Assembly: GCA_963989385.1 (NCBI GenBank)
Contig: OZ022501.1
Location: 87,776,979-87,840,978 of the forward strand
Source of the DNA: Ctena decussata
Lineage: Eukaryota; Mollusca; Bivalvia; Lucinida; Lucinidae
Direction: 5' to 3'
DNA length: 64,000 bases
Shown here in pieces: positions 10,562 through 21,737 of the stretch (its first letter is position 1; each line of letters begins with the position of its first letter). Both the position numbers and the translations under genes were made by a program. The notes beneath the pieces are model-generated. The model worked only from the letters and a program-made list of their open reading frames with translations, was not told where the DNA came from and made no database searches.

Positions 10562-11150
10562 CTTTTTGTCTGTTGCTTGGTCCACCGGGGCTCAACTGGT
10601 GACCTTCTTTTGCTTCAGATTTCCAGTGGGGTTGTTTGGCAGGACAGGGATCTCCACCTGTCAGACGGCCCGTTGTATCTGTTGAGTCCTCGTCTTTGCT
10701 TCTTCATGGTGTTGAAATTTGATTTATGTGTTTACCGTGATGATTCATTGACGAGTTAGAGGGTTATCATGCGCACCGAACAACCAACTAAATGTTTTGT
10801 ACCACTTCAGAAACTGAGGGTGAGGTTGGGCCTGTAAAATCGATTTAAGTCCCCCAGTAATTGATTACTGACCGTTCCAAGGCGGTAGTTCTGTTGTGGT
10901 TCTTTGTTGCCTGTTTTTGGTGTCAGAGTTTCTGTGATGTTTTACCTTATGTATGTTATTATTATTTTTGGTTCGGTTTGGGTTGCTGAGTGGCCACCTT
11001 TTGGGAACAAGCTGCTCACTCGGTTGGCCATATGTTCTCTGTATCTTGATTATTTGTAATCTTAGTTGTTTCCAACTATGGTTTGAGGGCTGGATTTGGA
11101 TTTTGATTGTTTCAGTTCCTGGTCTTTGCATACTTTTTACTTTTGTTGCG
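10562..11150. repeat. Copy 1 of a ~0.58-kb unit
   Basis: This segment is repeated with high identity at 11691-12276, a spacing of about 1.13 kb. Both copies carry open frames on either strand that differ by small indels, so the frames are taken as chance. The 0.54 kb between the copies is not duplicated. Confidence 0.75.
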
Positions 11151-11690
11151 GTTGCATTTGTTTTATGTTCGGTGCTGTTTAATTTATTATGTTCTCAGTT
11201 TAATCCTTCTATCATAAAAATAGAAAATAGGTAAAAATAATTGTTAAATGTTTTTCATATAATTTGCTTAGTCCGTTGTAACCCGTCTGTTGGTCTAAAT
11301 TATTTAGTTCAATAAAGATAGCTGAGTTGCCATCTATTTGGGAAAGAGCTGCTGACTCGGCTTATCACTTGTAATTTATTGTTTGTTGGGATAGCTTTGT
11401 CAATCTTTCCCTTTGATGTTGGGGATAGGGTTTGGGATCTGATTCAGTCAGTTCCTGAAGTGTAGTTACTCTTTAAATTTGTAGATTATCCAATGGATGT
11501 GGTAGTTCGTAGTTGAGACAAAGCTCTTTTACTGCTATGAACCAACTATTACTTTTTCGCCTTTTTACACTCAGCTGCCTAAACGCAATCTGTCTTTCTA
11601 ACGCTGACTGTGGGAGTCGACAAATACTCCCGAAGAGATTAAAGGTCAATTATTAAGGTGCTTTTTATTACAGAAATAAAAGCAGTTTTC

Positions 11691-12276
11691 TTTTTGTCCG
11701 TTGCTTGGTCCACCGGGGCTCAACTGGTGACCTTCTTTTGCTTCAGATTTCCAGTGGGGTTGTTTGGCAGGACAGGGATCTCCACCTGTCAGACGGCCCG
11801 TTGTGTTGTATCTGTTGAGTCCTCGTCTTTGTTTCTTCATGGTGTTGAAATTTGATTTATGTGTTTACCGTGATGATTCATTGACGAGTTAGAGGGTTAT
11901 CATGCGAACCGAACAACCAACTAAATGTTTTGTACCACTTCAGAAACTGAGGGTGAGGTTGGGCCTGTAAAATCGATTTAAGCCCCCCAGTAATTCATTA
12001 CTGACCGTTCCAAGGCGGTAGTTCTGCTGTGGTTCTCTGTTGCCTGTTTTGGTGTCAGAGTTTCTGTGATGTTTTACCTTATGTATGTTATTATTATTTT
12101 TGGTTCGGTTTGGGTTGTTGAGTGGCCACCTTTCGGGAACAAGCTGCTCACTCGGTTGGCCATATGTTCTCTGTATCTTGATTGTTTGTAATCTTAGTTG
12201 TTTCCAACTATGGTTTGAGGGCTGGATTTGGATTTTAATTGTTTCAGTTCCTGGTCTTTGCATACTTTTTACTTTT
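11691..12276. repeat. Copy 2 of a ~0.58-kb unit
   Basis: Near-identical to 10562-11150. It ends abruptly where the AT-rich stretch at 12277 begins. Confidence 0.75.
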
Positions 12277-13200
12277 CTCTAAGCAACTGAGTATCGAGAA
12301 CCGCATCAAATTATCATTAATAGTTTTCGAGATATAAAGAGTTGAATTTGTAAATTTTATGACATCTGACAATCATTTTGAGCTGCCTCATTAATATTCA
12401 TGAAGCCTCTGATGACGTCATCGATGAACACTGAAATTTTAAATTTATTTAAATTTTTTAAATTGTCAAATATTTTCTTGATGAACATTCTAAAATGGTA
12501 AAAAATTGTATTGTATTATTGGTGACACTAATAACAACTGCCCAACTTCAAAATATTGCTTATATTTGCAATTTAAGCAGTTAAATTTTCAAATTTAAAT
12601 ATTTAATTAAAATTTGTTAAGTTTCAATTTACATTCTTATCAGTAGATATAATTGAACATAGTAGTTTTAGATCTGTTTAATTAGGTCTCTGACAATGAC
12701 TTTTGTGTACTGAAGTAAAAGAAAATGTTTTAAAATCTGTTTTAAATTTTTTTAAAAGTTAATTTAAATTTTGAATAAAATTTAAATTTGTGGATGAACA
12801 TTCCTAATAAATTACCCAGCTAATAAACAAAGATTAAAATAATCAAAACTGTAAGATAACAATCATTTACTATTTGGAATGAAGCTTGTTAATTAGTTTA
12901 AAAATTCATTTAAAGAATTAAAAATCAACAATGACATCACAGAATAGTGCATTGTGGTTAGAAATACTTTAAAAAGTAAGGGAGGTAAGTCATGAAGGAA
13001 AAAACAGCCGTGGGATTTTTAAACTGGCATAACTTTTGAACGGACAGGAATTTTTCTATGCCATTTGTAGCATTATAATCCTCTCTGTGTCCACTATCAA
13101 TTTGCTTCAAAATTAAGCATTTATACAATTTCTTCGTAATTGACCTTTAAGGGTTCTTTTATGAATAGTTGCCTCAATTGGGAGTGTACCTGTCAAAATG
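12277..13200. other. AT-rich stretch without genes
   Basis: Strongly AT-rich sequence with many TTTAAATTT-like runs. No coding potential or clear repeat structure was recognised. Confidence 0.5.
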
Positions 13201-13238
13201 TACACTACTGGATCTGCTGAAGTAGTTGATAAGGACAA

Positions 13239-13908
13239 CATATTGATGCAGTGACGAAAAGGGCCAACCAGACTACAGCTTTCCTTCACAGAAATCTTTC
13301 AAGCTGCCCAAAGGATGTTAAGGCCAAATGCTACAACTCCACAGCTTGAGTATGCTTCGACGGTATGGGACCCAGTGACAAAATCCAACATAGCCAAATT
13401 GGAGTCTGTACAGAGGCGAGCCGCCAGGTTTTGCAACAATGACTACCGCCGTACCAGCTGTGTCACTTCAATGTTGCAAGAACTTGGTTGGGAGGACCTT
13501 CAACCAAGGCGAGACCAGAGCAATTGACAATGAGGTACAGGATCGTCAATAACCTCGTTGAAATCCCTTCAGGCCAGTACCAGACAGCCACAGGAGTAGC
13601 AACTATAGGACACCATCAACGATTCCTGCCAATATTTTGTTCCATCAATGCCTACAAGGGATCCTTCTTTCCATCAACAGTCCGTCTCTGGAATGGTTTG
13701 CCTGCCAAGGTCATATCTGCACCGACTCTGGATAACTTCAAGCTCCTTGTCGGTGCAGATGTCCTAAGACCGTGATTGTTAACAACATGTTTTTGTCTGA
13801 TTTTAACTGTAAATAAGAACCTCCCAGCACGAATGTTTTAAGGTTGTTCACAGTGTGACTATGCCAATATTGGCCATGCACTTAATTGGTAGATGTAGAT
13901 GTAGAACT
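13239..13908 (+). pseudogene. LINE fragment, second half with 3' end
   Basis: This continues the frame of 9369-9708. It reads LEYASTVWDP, then KLESVQRRAARFC and SFFPSTVRLWNGLP, the conserved C-terminal tail of jockey/CR1/L2-type ORF2 proteins, with one frame change near 13500. Coding ends near 13775. A short 3' UTR ends in a TAGATG microsatellite near 13890-13905, typical of LINE 3' ends. Confidence 0.8.
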
Positions 13909-14739
13909 TAATGGACTTACTGTTAGCATGTTTGACATTTCACAGAGGATACGTAATAGTTATTATGCATTTTCACAATACAATGTAATTTTAATGGCTA
14001 TGAAAAGGGAAATTGTCAAATGAAATGATTTTTTTCTATTTTTTCTTCAAAACATATGTGGTTACAGGTTATTCAGGCAGTTGGAACAGAAATAAAACCT
14101 GTTGGATATGGATATCACGTTAACAAGTCATAGATGCGATTTGGACTCCTTCACACTCACATATGAAAGTAATGTATCTGTTGGATACATTGTATTATGC
14201 AAAATATGAACATTAATAGTCAAAGAAAGTATGATAAAATAGGTATCAGTGGTAAAATTCGGGTCCGATCCGATCCGATCCGGTAATTATGCCCGATCCG
14301 GTCCGATCCGGTGAGTACACGTACCCGTCTCTAGGTCAATCGGAACACCGCTCGGTCAATTCCGTGATTTAGGTATGTGGGGAAAAAACGGATGCATACG
14401 TATTTAGCATGACTGTGATCGTGTAACAATTTAAATTGAGACTTTACAATAATATTGAAGTAAAATTTAAATCTTTTAAACTCAAACAGTTTCTTTCAAT
14501 TTGCTGACTATTTTTTACGTATCGCTTGTTGGTTAGCTCTCAAGCAAACCGAAAGTAGAAATCGGTTGTCGGGGGTAAAAACTTTGGAAAAAGGTGCCCA
14601 ACATAAAATTCGCATTTCGATATCTGATATACTGTGTACATTTTGAGAGGAGTTCCGGTAGCATGAAAAGTGTGCAAGAAGGTGTTTTTCATGTCGATGC
14701 GAACACAATTCTTGAAATTTTAGTTCATATTTCAAACAA

Positions 14740-15560
14740 GTTATTTCCCCTTGATGGTTTTAGGTGTGATTTCGTGTCCGCTCTATAGCTTGATTTTCAT
14801 GATACTCCATAACCCGGGAACTGTTCGGGTGTTCCTTTCTCTTCGGTGTTTAGCATGACCCCTACGCCAGGTTCTGCTTGTCTGAATACCTTCGGTCGGG
14901 TTGCCGGCCTAGATACTTCACAGATATGTAGAACAGGTCATGACGAGGTGTGGCGAACAAGAATGACAACTCTTGCTTTCTTACTTTTTGAGAGTTTTTC
15001 CCTTGGATGGCTTTAGGTGTGATTTCGTGTCCGCTCTATAACTTTAATAGATCTACCTTTTGAAATATTTTCATGAAACTTCACAGATATGTAGAACAGG
15101 TTATGAGAATGTGTTGTGAATAAGAATGACAACTCTTGCTTTCTTACTTTTTGAGTTATTTCCCCTTGATGGTTTTAACTCAGAGTTCGTGTCCGCTCTA
15201 TAACTTTAATACCTTTTGAAATATTTTCATGATACTTTACAGATATGTAGAACAGGTCATGAGGATGTGTCCCAAACAAGAATGACAACTCTTGCTTTCT
15301 TACTTTTTGAGTTATTTCCCCTTGATGGTTTTGACTGTTGAGTTCGTGTCCGCTCTATAACTTGATACCTTTTGAAATATTTTCATGATACTTCACAGAT
15401 ATGTAGAACATGTCATGATGATGTGTCATGATTAAGGTTTGAGTTATTTCTCCTTGATGGTTTTAGCTGTGATTTTGTGTTTGCTCCATAACTTGAATTC
15501 CCTTTGAAATATTTTTATGATACTCACAGATTTGCAGAACAGGTCATGAAAATTTGTCTG
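14740..15560. repeat. Tandem array of ~155-bp units
   Basis: About five or six imperfect units. Each has a TTATTTCCCCTTGATGG box, GTGTCCGCTCTATAACTT, TTTTGAAATATTTTCATGA and CACAGATATGTAGAACAGG. The same style of unit occurs in the elements at 27.8-28.5 kb and 35.6-35.9 kb, so this is probably the inside of a related element. Confidence 0.7.
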
Positions 15561-15670
15561 ATACATGTATGACAACTCTGTGATTCATACTGTCCGAGTT
15601 ATTTGCCTTCGGAAGTTTGAGCTGCACTTAGCTGTCTCTGCTTTATATCTGTATAACCCTGGCTTGCTCC

Positions 15671-16097
15671 ATGATATTAATACCCTTATAACTTTTGAAT
15701 ATTGATAATCATGCCATGATATCTTATATTATTATAATGTTTCTAACTCCGTACCCTCTTCCCCCCCCCCCCCCCCCCCCCTTCCCCTCCCTCATTTTTT
15801 TTTCTTTCTTTATGTTCCAGATTTGGGGTCTTTGTCCAAATATACTTACTAAAGAGCTCAAAATTGGATTTGTATGGCTTGTACTTTATGATATTAATAC
15901 CCTTATAACTTTTAGAATATTGATGATCATGCCATGATATCTTATATTATTATAATGTTCCTAACTCCTTACCCTCTCCCCCCCCTTCCCCTCCCCCATT
16001 TTTTTCTTTCTTTATGTTCCAGATTTGGGGTCTTTGTCCAAATTCACTTACTAAAGAGCTCAAAATTAGATTTGTATGGCTTGTACTTTAGAAATTA
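15671..16097. repeat. 227-bp tandem duplication with poly-C tracts
   Basis: The segment beginning ATGATATTAATACCC at 15671 recurs at 15898 with high identity. Each copy contains a poly-C/T tract, the first with about 20 consecutive C at 15761-15780. Small plus-strand frames here are low-complexity and not genes. Confidence 0.75.
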
Positions 16098-17040
16098 TTC
16101 ACACATTTTGAAATATACATATATTCACACATATATGCTATATATTGTATACATGGTGGCTGTTTGAAATTTTACCTCTTTTTAGCTGCCTGGCATACTG
16201 TTTTGGTCTGAGTAATAGATAATCATGCATTCTGTTAAACAGATAATGTAAATCAGAAGCATAAAAGAATGACAATATATTACTTATATGTGTTTTGAAG
16301 TGCACCCTGTTTACCAAAGGGCAAGGAGCCTTCGGTTGGGGGATTCGCCATCTCCTCTGATGGCTATTTTTACTCTTACTATGTATATGCTCCAGCCTAT
16401 GGAATGTCCCTTGAGTCAAGGATCAGATAAAATTGTTATAGTTATTTATTAACTAGCCTCTAATAGCATAAGAAAACAATAAGCTCAAATACAGCTTGTA
16501 AAATCTCTAACATCAAACAGTTTGACCACTGTTTGGCAGCCGGATGCCACTTAAGCAACAGTTACAGCTGCTTATCAGCCATCTATGTAAACAAACAATT
16601 TCATGCTGAAAAGTTCACCAGAATTTGAACTTGTAGGCTGTGGACAAAAGTGCTCTGGCTTTTATAGGGAAAACATAAAAAAAATGTTCTTGTCTAAAAC
16701 CACTGGAAGCAGAGCCTTGGTATTTGGTATTTCACATCACCTACTGGTCCACTACCAAGATTGTTTAAATCATGGCCCCGGGGTCAGATGGCCTACCTTG
16801 GGGGTCACATGATAGGCTTATAATGGTTTCCATTATCCATACATAAAGTACAAACAGTCCACATATTTATGTAACACAATGACAAGAGTGCAAGAATCAT
16901 GCAATTAAAAATGGTCATTTGCCTTAATTATGAGAGGCTTTATGTTATATAACTAATATTTATAACATTTATAACGTATTACTTACAAATTTAGTTAAAT
17001 TAAACACTTTTTAAACCCTTCTAATAGAAAATACATGGCT
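16098..17040. other. Gene-free stretch
   Basis: AT-rich, with no supported exon. Short frames at 16138-16419 (minus) and 16603-16812 (plus) lack family features. A duplicated TTTTTGGTCCAAAAAGTCTGGTGACAA-type motif follows at 17050-17130. Confidence 0.4.
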
Positions 17041-17149
17041 GGTTGTCAACAGATGTTTTTGGTCCAAAAAGTCTGGTGACAACCATTTGTCAGCAGACGG
17101 TTTTGGTCCAAAAAGTCTGGTGACAACTGGTTGTCAGCAGACCTCTCCA

Positions 17150-19330
17150 AAATGTTTTTTTTTCGCACCTGCTTTAGCAAGGTGTGATATAGGCATCTGT
17201 CCGTCCGTCTGTCCAATCGTCCGTTCACAATTTACGTCGACCCTAGCATTTAAGTTCAATCAAAAGGCCTTTTCTCTGAACCACTGCTTCCATGGTTCTC
17301 AAATTTCACATGCAGCATGATCAGACTGCAGGGCTTCAGAAAGGTAAATTTCAGCCTGGTCGAGAATCCTAGATGGCCACCGTTATTAAAAAATAGCAAA
17401 ACCAATAAAATAAACTTTTTCTCCAGAACCACTTGGTGTATTTGGCTGAAATTTTGTATGAAGCAGTAGTGTGACCTTGGTATTCAGAATTATCAAAATG
17501 AAAAAAAAATCTATAGCGGAATTAGGTCACAGTGACCTTATGTCGACCCTAGCATAATTTATGTCCCTAGCATTTACGTCCATTCAAATGACTTATTCTC
17601 TGAAACCACTGCACCTATGGGTCTTAAATTTCATATGCAGCATGATCAGACTGCAAGGCTTCAGAATGATAAAATTCAGCTTAGTCAAGAATCCAAGATG
17701 ACCTCTGTTACTAAAAATATCAAAATAGCAAAACCAATAAAATCAACTTTTGCCCCAGAACCACTGGGTAAATTTGGCTGAAATTTTGTATGAAGCATTA
17801 TTGGGACCTTGATACTCAGGATTATTACATACATGTGATGTCTCCCGGATCATCCGGGAGTCTCCCGGAAATGAAGTCCATCTCCCGCGCTCCCGGAAAG
17901 CCTTCAGAATCTCCCGGATGCTGAGTTTTCCCTTCATAATTTTTTTCTGATACCCCTTTTACAACGCCATGCCAGTTTTCCCTGTGAGTAAGGAGATATC
18001 CACGTGTGTATTGACCTGTGTTCACAGCATCAAATATTGTTTTGACTGTGCAATAAACAAACACATCATTCATGTCTGTTGACATTAATCCCATTATTCA
18101 GGTCACTAATAAACTCACTGACCCGTGTAAGAATTACCGACCAAATGTGTTTAAGATATGTCACGTGAAAAGAAGCCGATAGCCCTGTTTCACAACTACA
18201 CGAAATAAACATGCGCAATACAGTCGGAGAGATGTTTTCACGGCTTAGATTCCCTTAGATGCATAGACAACAAATGCAAAACTCTGTTTAGGCTGCACAG
18301 AGGTGCAGGCTATTCGGTGTCTTCACTTGTCGCTCACTCCGTAAGGTACTTTTTCCCCTGAATGGCAAATGATATCTGGATTATTATATATGGCCGATAA
18401 CTTTGATCGTTAATGGTGTAAAAGTTACACATGAAAGTTTTGATATTTCTGTCTTGTGCATGGGTATAGTTTGTGTCAAGAACAGAATTTGAACATTGTT
18501 ATATACATTTTTATCAGTTTTTACAGATCTGAGTACCTTTAAACAAAACTTATTTGTTTATGAAAGAAGATAAATACTAAAGTAGATAAAACTGATATAG
18601 AAATTTCAAGGGAGGCAAATCTGTATGAAATCTCAAGTATACCCTTTTGCAAAAGCTAGATTCTGTGCTAGACAGATACCAAACTAATGATACAAATAAC
18701 AGTAATATAATAATAAATGAATAATTATAATAATTAAAGAAAGGAGGTGTTTTGTGTGTGGGGGGGGGGAGGGGCTGGGTGAGTAACTCAAAAGTAAACT
18801 AAACAAACTATACTATAGTTCATGTTCTGTTTAAAAATAAGAAAAAATACAGTAAAGTATTTGAAACGACGCGTCAAAGTTGCCGTCAGAAAGTCTCCCT
18901 GATGGAGAACTCAATCTCCCTGAAATGAAATCCGAATCTCCCACATGGTCATCAGGAGTTCATCACATGTATGTTATTAAAATGAACAAAATCTGTAGCA
19001 GAGTTACGTCACAGTGACCTACTTTCTTTTTACAAGTCCAGTTTTGTTAAAATGCCAATATCTCAAGAAATACTGAACAGATATCAGTCAAATTCAATCA
19101 AAATGATCCACAAATAGAGTTCTTTCAAATTTATATGACTGGGCAGTCCAGGATAGCCATCTGCTGCTGTTACTAAAAATAGCAAAAACATGAAAATGAC
19201 AATTCTCAAGAACCTCTACATGAATTTGGACCAATTTTGTGTCAGAATGCTCCTCGCATGAAGCTACATTTAATTTTTTTGTAAGTTGATCATCAACTTA
19301 AGCTAAACATTCTAGCTTAAGAGGTTCTCC
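17150..19330. mobile_element. Interspersed repeat with internal tandem units
   Basis: Starts near GCACCTGCTTTAGCAAGGTG and a TCCGTCCG run, a layout shared with other elements of this window (27.1, 34.5 and 37.9 kb). Inside, related ~250-bp units carry GAACCACTG, GGCTGAAATTTTGTATGAAGCA and GGTCACAGTGACC. It is interrupted by the TIR element 17828-18973. Right border not resolved. Confidence 0.45.
17828..18973. mobile_element. TIR element with CTCCCGG-rich ends
   Basis: The element is 1,146 bp with perfect 13-bp inverted ends, CATACATGTGATG...CATCACATGTATG. A 6-bp direct repeat, TTATTA, lies at 17822-17827 and 18974-18979. The host repeat continues on both sides, giving an inferred empty site. 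Subterminal sequence is rich in TCTCCCGGA motifs at 17838-17930, with degraded counterparts at 18893-18945. No transposase frame; superfamily not assigned. Confidence 0.8.
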
Positions 19331-19913
19331 AAATATGTATTTTGGTCACAGGTTATTCCTATATAAAATGCCTATATATGTTCTAAACAGGGGAATAACT
19401 CAACCAATAATTTACAAAATATGCCCAAAGTTAATCACTTTATTTTCGCCTTAGTCTGTAATGGTATGGCAAATATAAACATGCTAACTTAAGCGGTTCT
19501 TCAGTTATTTTGGTATATAAAATGCCTATGTCTGGAAAAGGGGCAGTACTCCTGGGTGACAAGACCAATCATTCTTCGTATGAGGAAACCCCCCATCAAG
19601 AATAAAAGCTACATGGAGTATCACTGCAATAGGCTGAGAGTTCCTTGGAATTAATCTGCACAACTGTATGATCAGTTACAGACCAAGGTGTAGATGAATT
19701 CATTAACATTTGAGCATATTTCGTAAATTTTTGATTTAGTTATTCCCTATTTTAGGACATAGGCATTTTGTATAGGAAGGAACAAGCTTGTGAAAAATAT
19801 ATCTGAATAACCCACTAAGCTATGATCTTTATCTATGATCTGATTAGCTTTTTAGCCAATTCTATAAATACTGGGTTGAGTTATACCCCTGTCTGACTTA
19901 TACATTATGGGAT
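18980..19913. other. Gene-free stretch
   Basis: Remainder of the host repeat to about 19330, then AT-rich sequence with partially repeated TAAAATGCCTATAT motifs at 19366 and 19515. No exon was recognised. Confidence 0.4.
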
Positions 19914-20379
19914 AAACCTTCTTTAGAGGCAAGCATACAGTTGGGGGCATAGTGTGTCATAAACACATTTTCTAGTCAGTTATGGGTTCTGTTCTTAAGT
20001 CAGAGGGGCCCCAACATGACTTAAACATCTTGTACCCGGGCTCTTAATACTGACGAGAGTCCATTATGCCCACAACAATGTTAGAGTGAATAAAAAATAT
20101 AATTACAGATTTATTATTTGAGCCGTGACATGAAATAACGAACAAAAAACCTTCTTTAGAGGCAAGCATACAGTTGGGGGCATAGTGTGTCATAAACACA
20201 TTTTCTAGTCAGTTATGGGTTCTGTTCTTAAGTCAGAGGGGCCCCAACATGACTTAAACATCTTGTACCCGGGCTCTTAATACTGACGAGAGTCCATTAT
20301 GCCCACAACAATGTTAGAGTGAATAAAAAATATAATTACAGATTTATTATTTGAGCCGTGACATGAAATAACGAACAAA
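19914..20379. repeat. Exact 233-bp tandem duplication
   Basis: Two adjacent 233-bp copies (19914-20146 and 20147-20379) appear identical. The unit includes the first ~30 bp of a GAGCC-type MITE, so the duplication happened after that MITE inserted. Very recent event or assembly artefact. Confidence 0.85.
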
Positions 20380-20512
20380 ATGGCATGTGCATCCACCAAA
20401 GACTCAGATCAGCCTGGGCATCTGCCCAGTCTGATTTGCATCTTCACTGTCCGCATGGAGCTAGCTTAGAAGCTTAGCTACCCTTTAAGCACAAAGCAAA
20501 GACACTAATCAG

Positions 20513-20543
<31 letters not shown>

Positions 20544-20653
20544 TGCTGCCCATGCTAACCTGAGTCTTCACTGGGGGGGGGGGGCTGCCCATGCTAACCT
20601 GAGTCTTCACTGGGTGCACATGCCACTTTGATGGTTTTATCATGTTGTGACTC
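20353..20653. repeat. GAGCC-type MITE, diverged, with poly-G
   Basis: Has the family ends GAGCC...GACTC and the internal CAGATCAGCCTGGGCATC palindrome. The right arm is expanded by a run of about 26 G at 20517-20543 and a second G-run at 20573-20583, with a short repeated segment between them. Confidence 0.7.
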
Positions 20654-20974
20654 ATTTAGTTCTCACATTTTCAGGAGTTCTGTAGATGCAGGTGTATGTG
20701 GAGTTTGAGTACCATAGTCAACCTTATTAGCGCCCTGTGCGCAGCTTTTCTCTGATGCTAAACCGTTAAATTCTTTGGATATACATGTAGAAGGATAGAG
20801 AAGATTTAGAAGTAAAAAATCAAATATTCTATTGCATTTTCAGCTCTTGTAAACGAGAAAGCAAAGGGATATACCAAGTGAAAATATGTGCATTAATAGT
20901 CCCATGCCTCACAAATTGCCACGGCGTGCGCTTATAGAGGCATGTGCGCTAATTAGGTAGAATACAGTATATAA

Positions 20975-21274
20975 ATGGATGGCCTTGACATTGATCCTGT
21001 AAAGCATCAGGTTGTTTCATCTGACGTTTGTGCTGCTTCATCTGTATCTATAAGAAATCAGCCAGGGAAGAGAAAGCGAGAGAAAGAAAATGGACCTGAC
21101 TCTTCACTTCTACATTCAAATGTTAACTTACCAAACAATTGTAAAGAAAGTAATGACTTGAAGCGTGTTGTTCAGGATGGATTTTCTTGGTGGACATGTT
21201 TAACCCAAGGCATATCACTGGAAAAAACAAAACCACATTCTGTGTCCAAGGTTAACTCTAGTGGAAATATCTAA
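20975..21274 (+). CDS. Unrecognised 99-residue ORF
   Basis: Opens with ATGGATGGC just after TATATAAA and ends at 21274. The product is hydrophilic, with a KRKREKE basic stretch near residue 33 (a possible nuclear signal) and a QDGFSWWTCL segment. It lies 460 bp upstream of the cytochrome b5 reductase-like gene on the same strand. Possibly a separate short gene, a terminal exon or chance. Confidence 0.25.
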   Translation: MDGLDIDPVKHQVVSSDVCAASSVSIRNQPGKRKREKENGPDSSLLHSNVNLPNNCKESNDLKRVVQDGFSWWTCLTQGISLEKTKPHSVSKVNSSGNI

Positions 21275-21737
21275 AAACATTTTCTATACTTCCATGTAAA
21301 CAATGTGTCCTGCATATGGTGTTCAGATTGGTGCAATAATGTTTAAAGTTTACGTTCATATTTAATGAACAGCTTATTGTCTCAGTTACATGTATACATT
21401 TTGAATAGTCTCTGTAGCTGTATATTTTCAATTTCTATCTTTTTTGGATGCATTATAGATACTTTTTATATAAAGTTGTCTTTCAAAAGTACATGAACCT
21501 ACATGCATCTGTGTTTCAAAATTATATTTATTACATGTACCGAAATATTTACATTTCTTTTCACTGATTTATAATACCAGATCTGTTCGTTTTCTGGCTA
21601 TGGTATTAATGACTCATGTACAACATTGAGAATATGTGAAGAGATTAGATATTTAATGAATTTGATAAAATAGTACTTTTAAGTCAGATATGCAGAAAAA
21701 CTGTAAGTCACATCATAGCTACCTCGAGTGTTAAAAC

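Larger units (their letters stand above)
9709..13238. mobile_element. 3.5-kb insertion splitting the LINE
   Basis: The LINE coding sequence is interrupted between CATATT at 9703-9708 and CATATT at 13239-13244, which looks like a 6-bp target duplicate. The insertion holds an antisense LINE tail (9860-10470), two copies of a ~0.58-kb unit and an AT-rich stretch. Whether it arrived as one unit or in steps cannot be told by eye. Confidence 0.5.
9149..14327. mobile_element. Element or nested cluster bounded by CCGGATCGG-rich inverted ends
   Basis: The segment 9149-9286 is made of repeated CCGGATCGGACCGGATCGG-like modules ending GACCCGAATTTTACC. The segment 14251-14327 begins GGTAAAATTCGGGTC and continues with the same modules in the opposite orientation. 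The two therefore behave as long inverted ends of one element whose interior has collected a LINE and other insertions. Exact outer borders and target duplicates were not resolved. Confidence 0.5.

Noticed and set aside
10865..12282. Duplicated open frames on both strands (10865-11234 and 11940-12282)
   Set aside because: The frames differ by indels between the two copies and show no family features.
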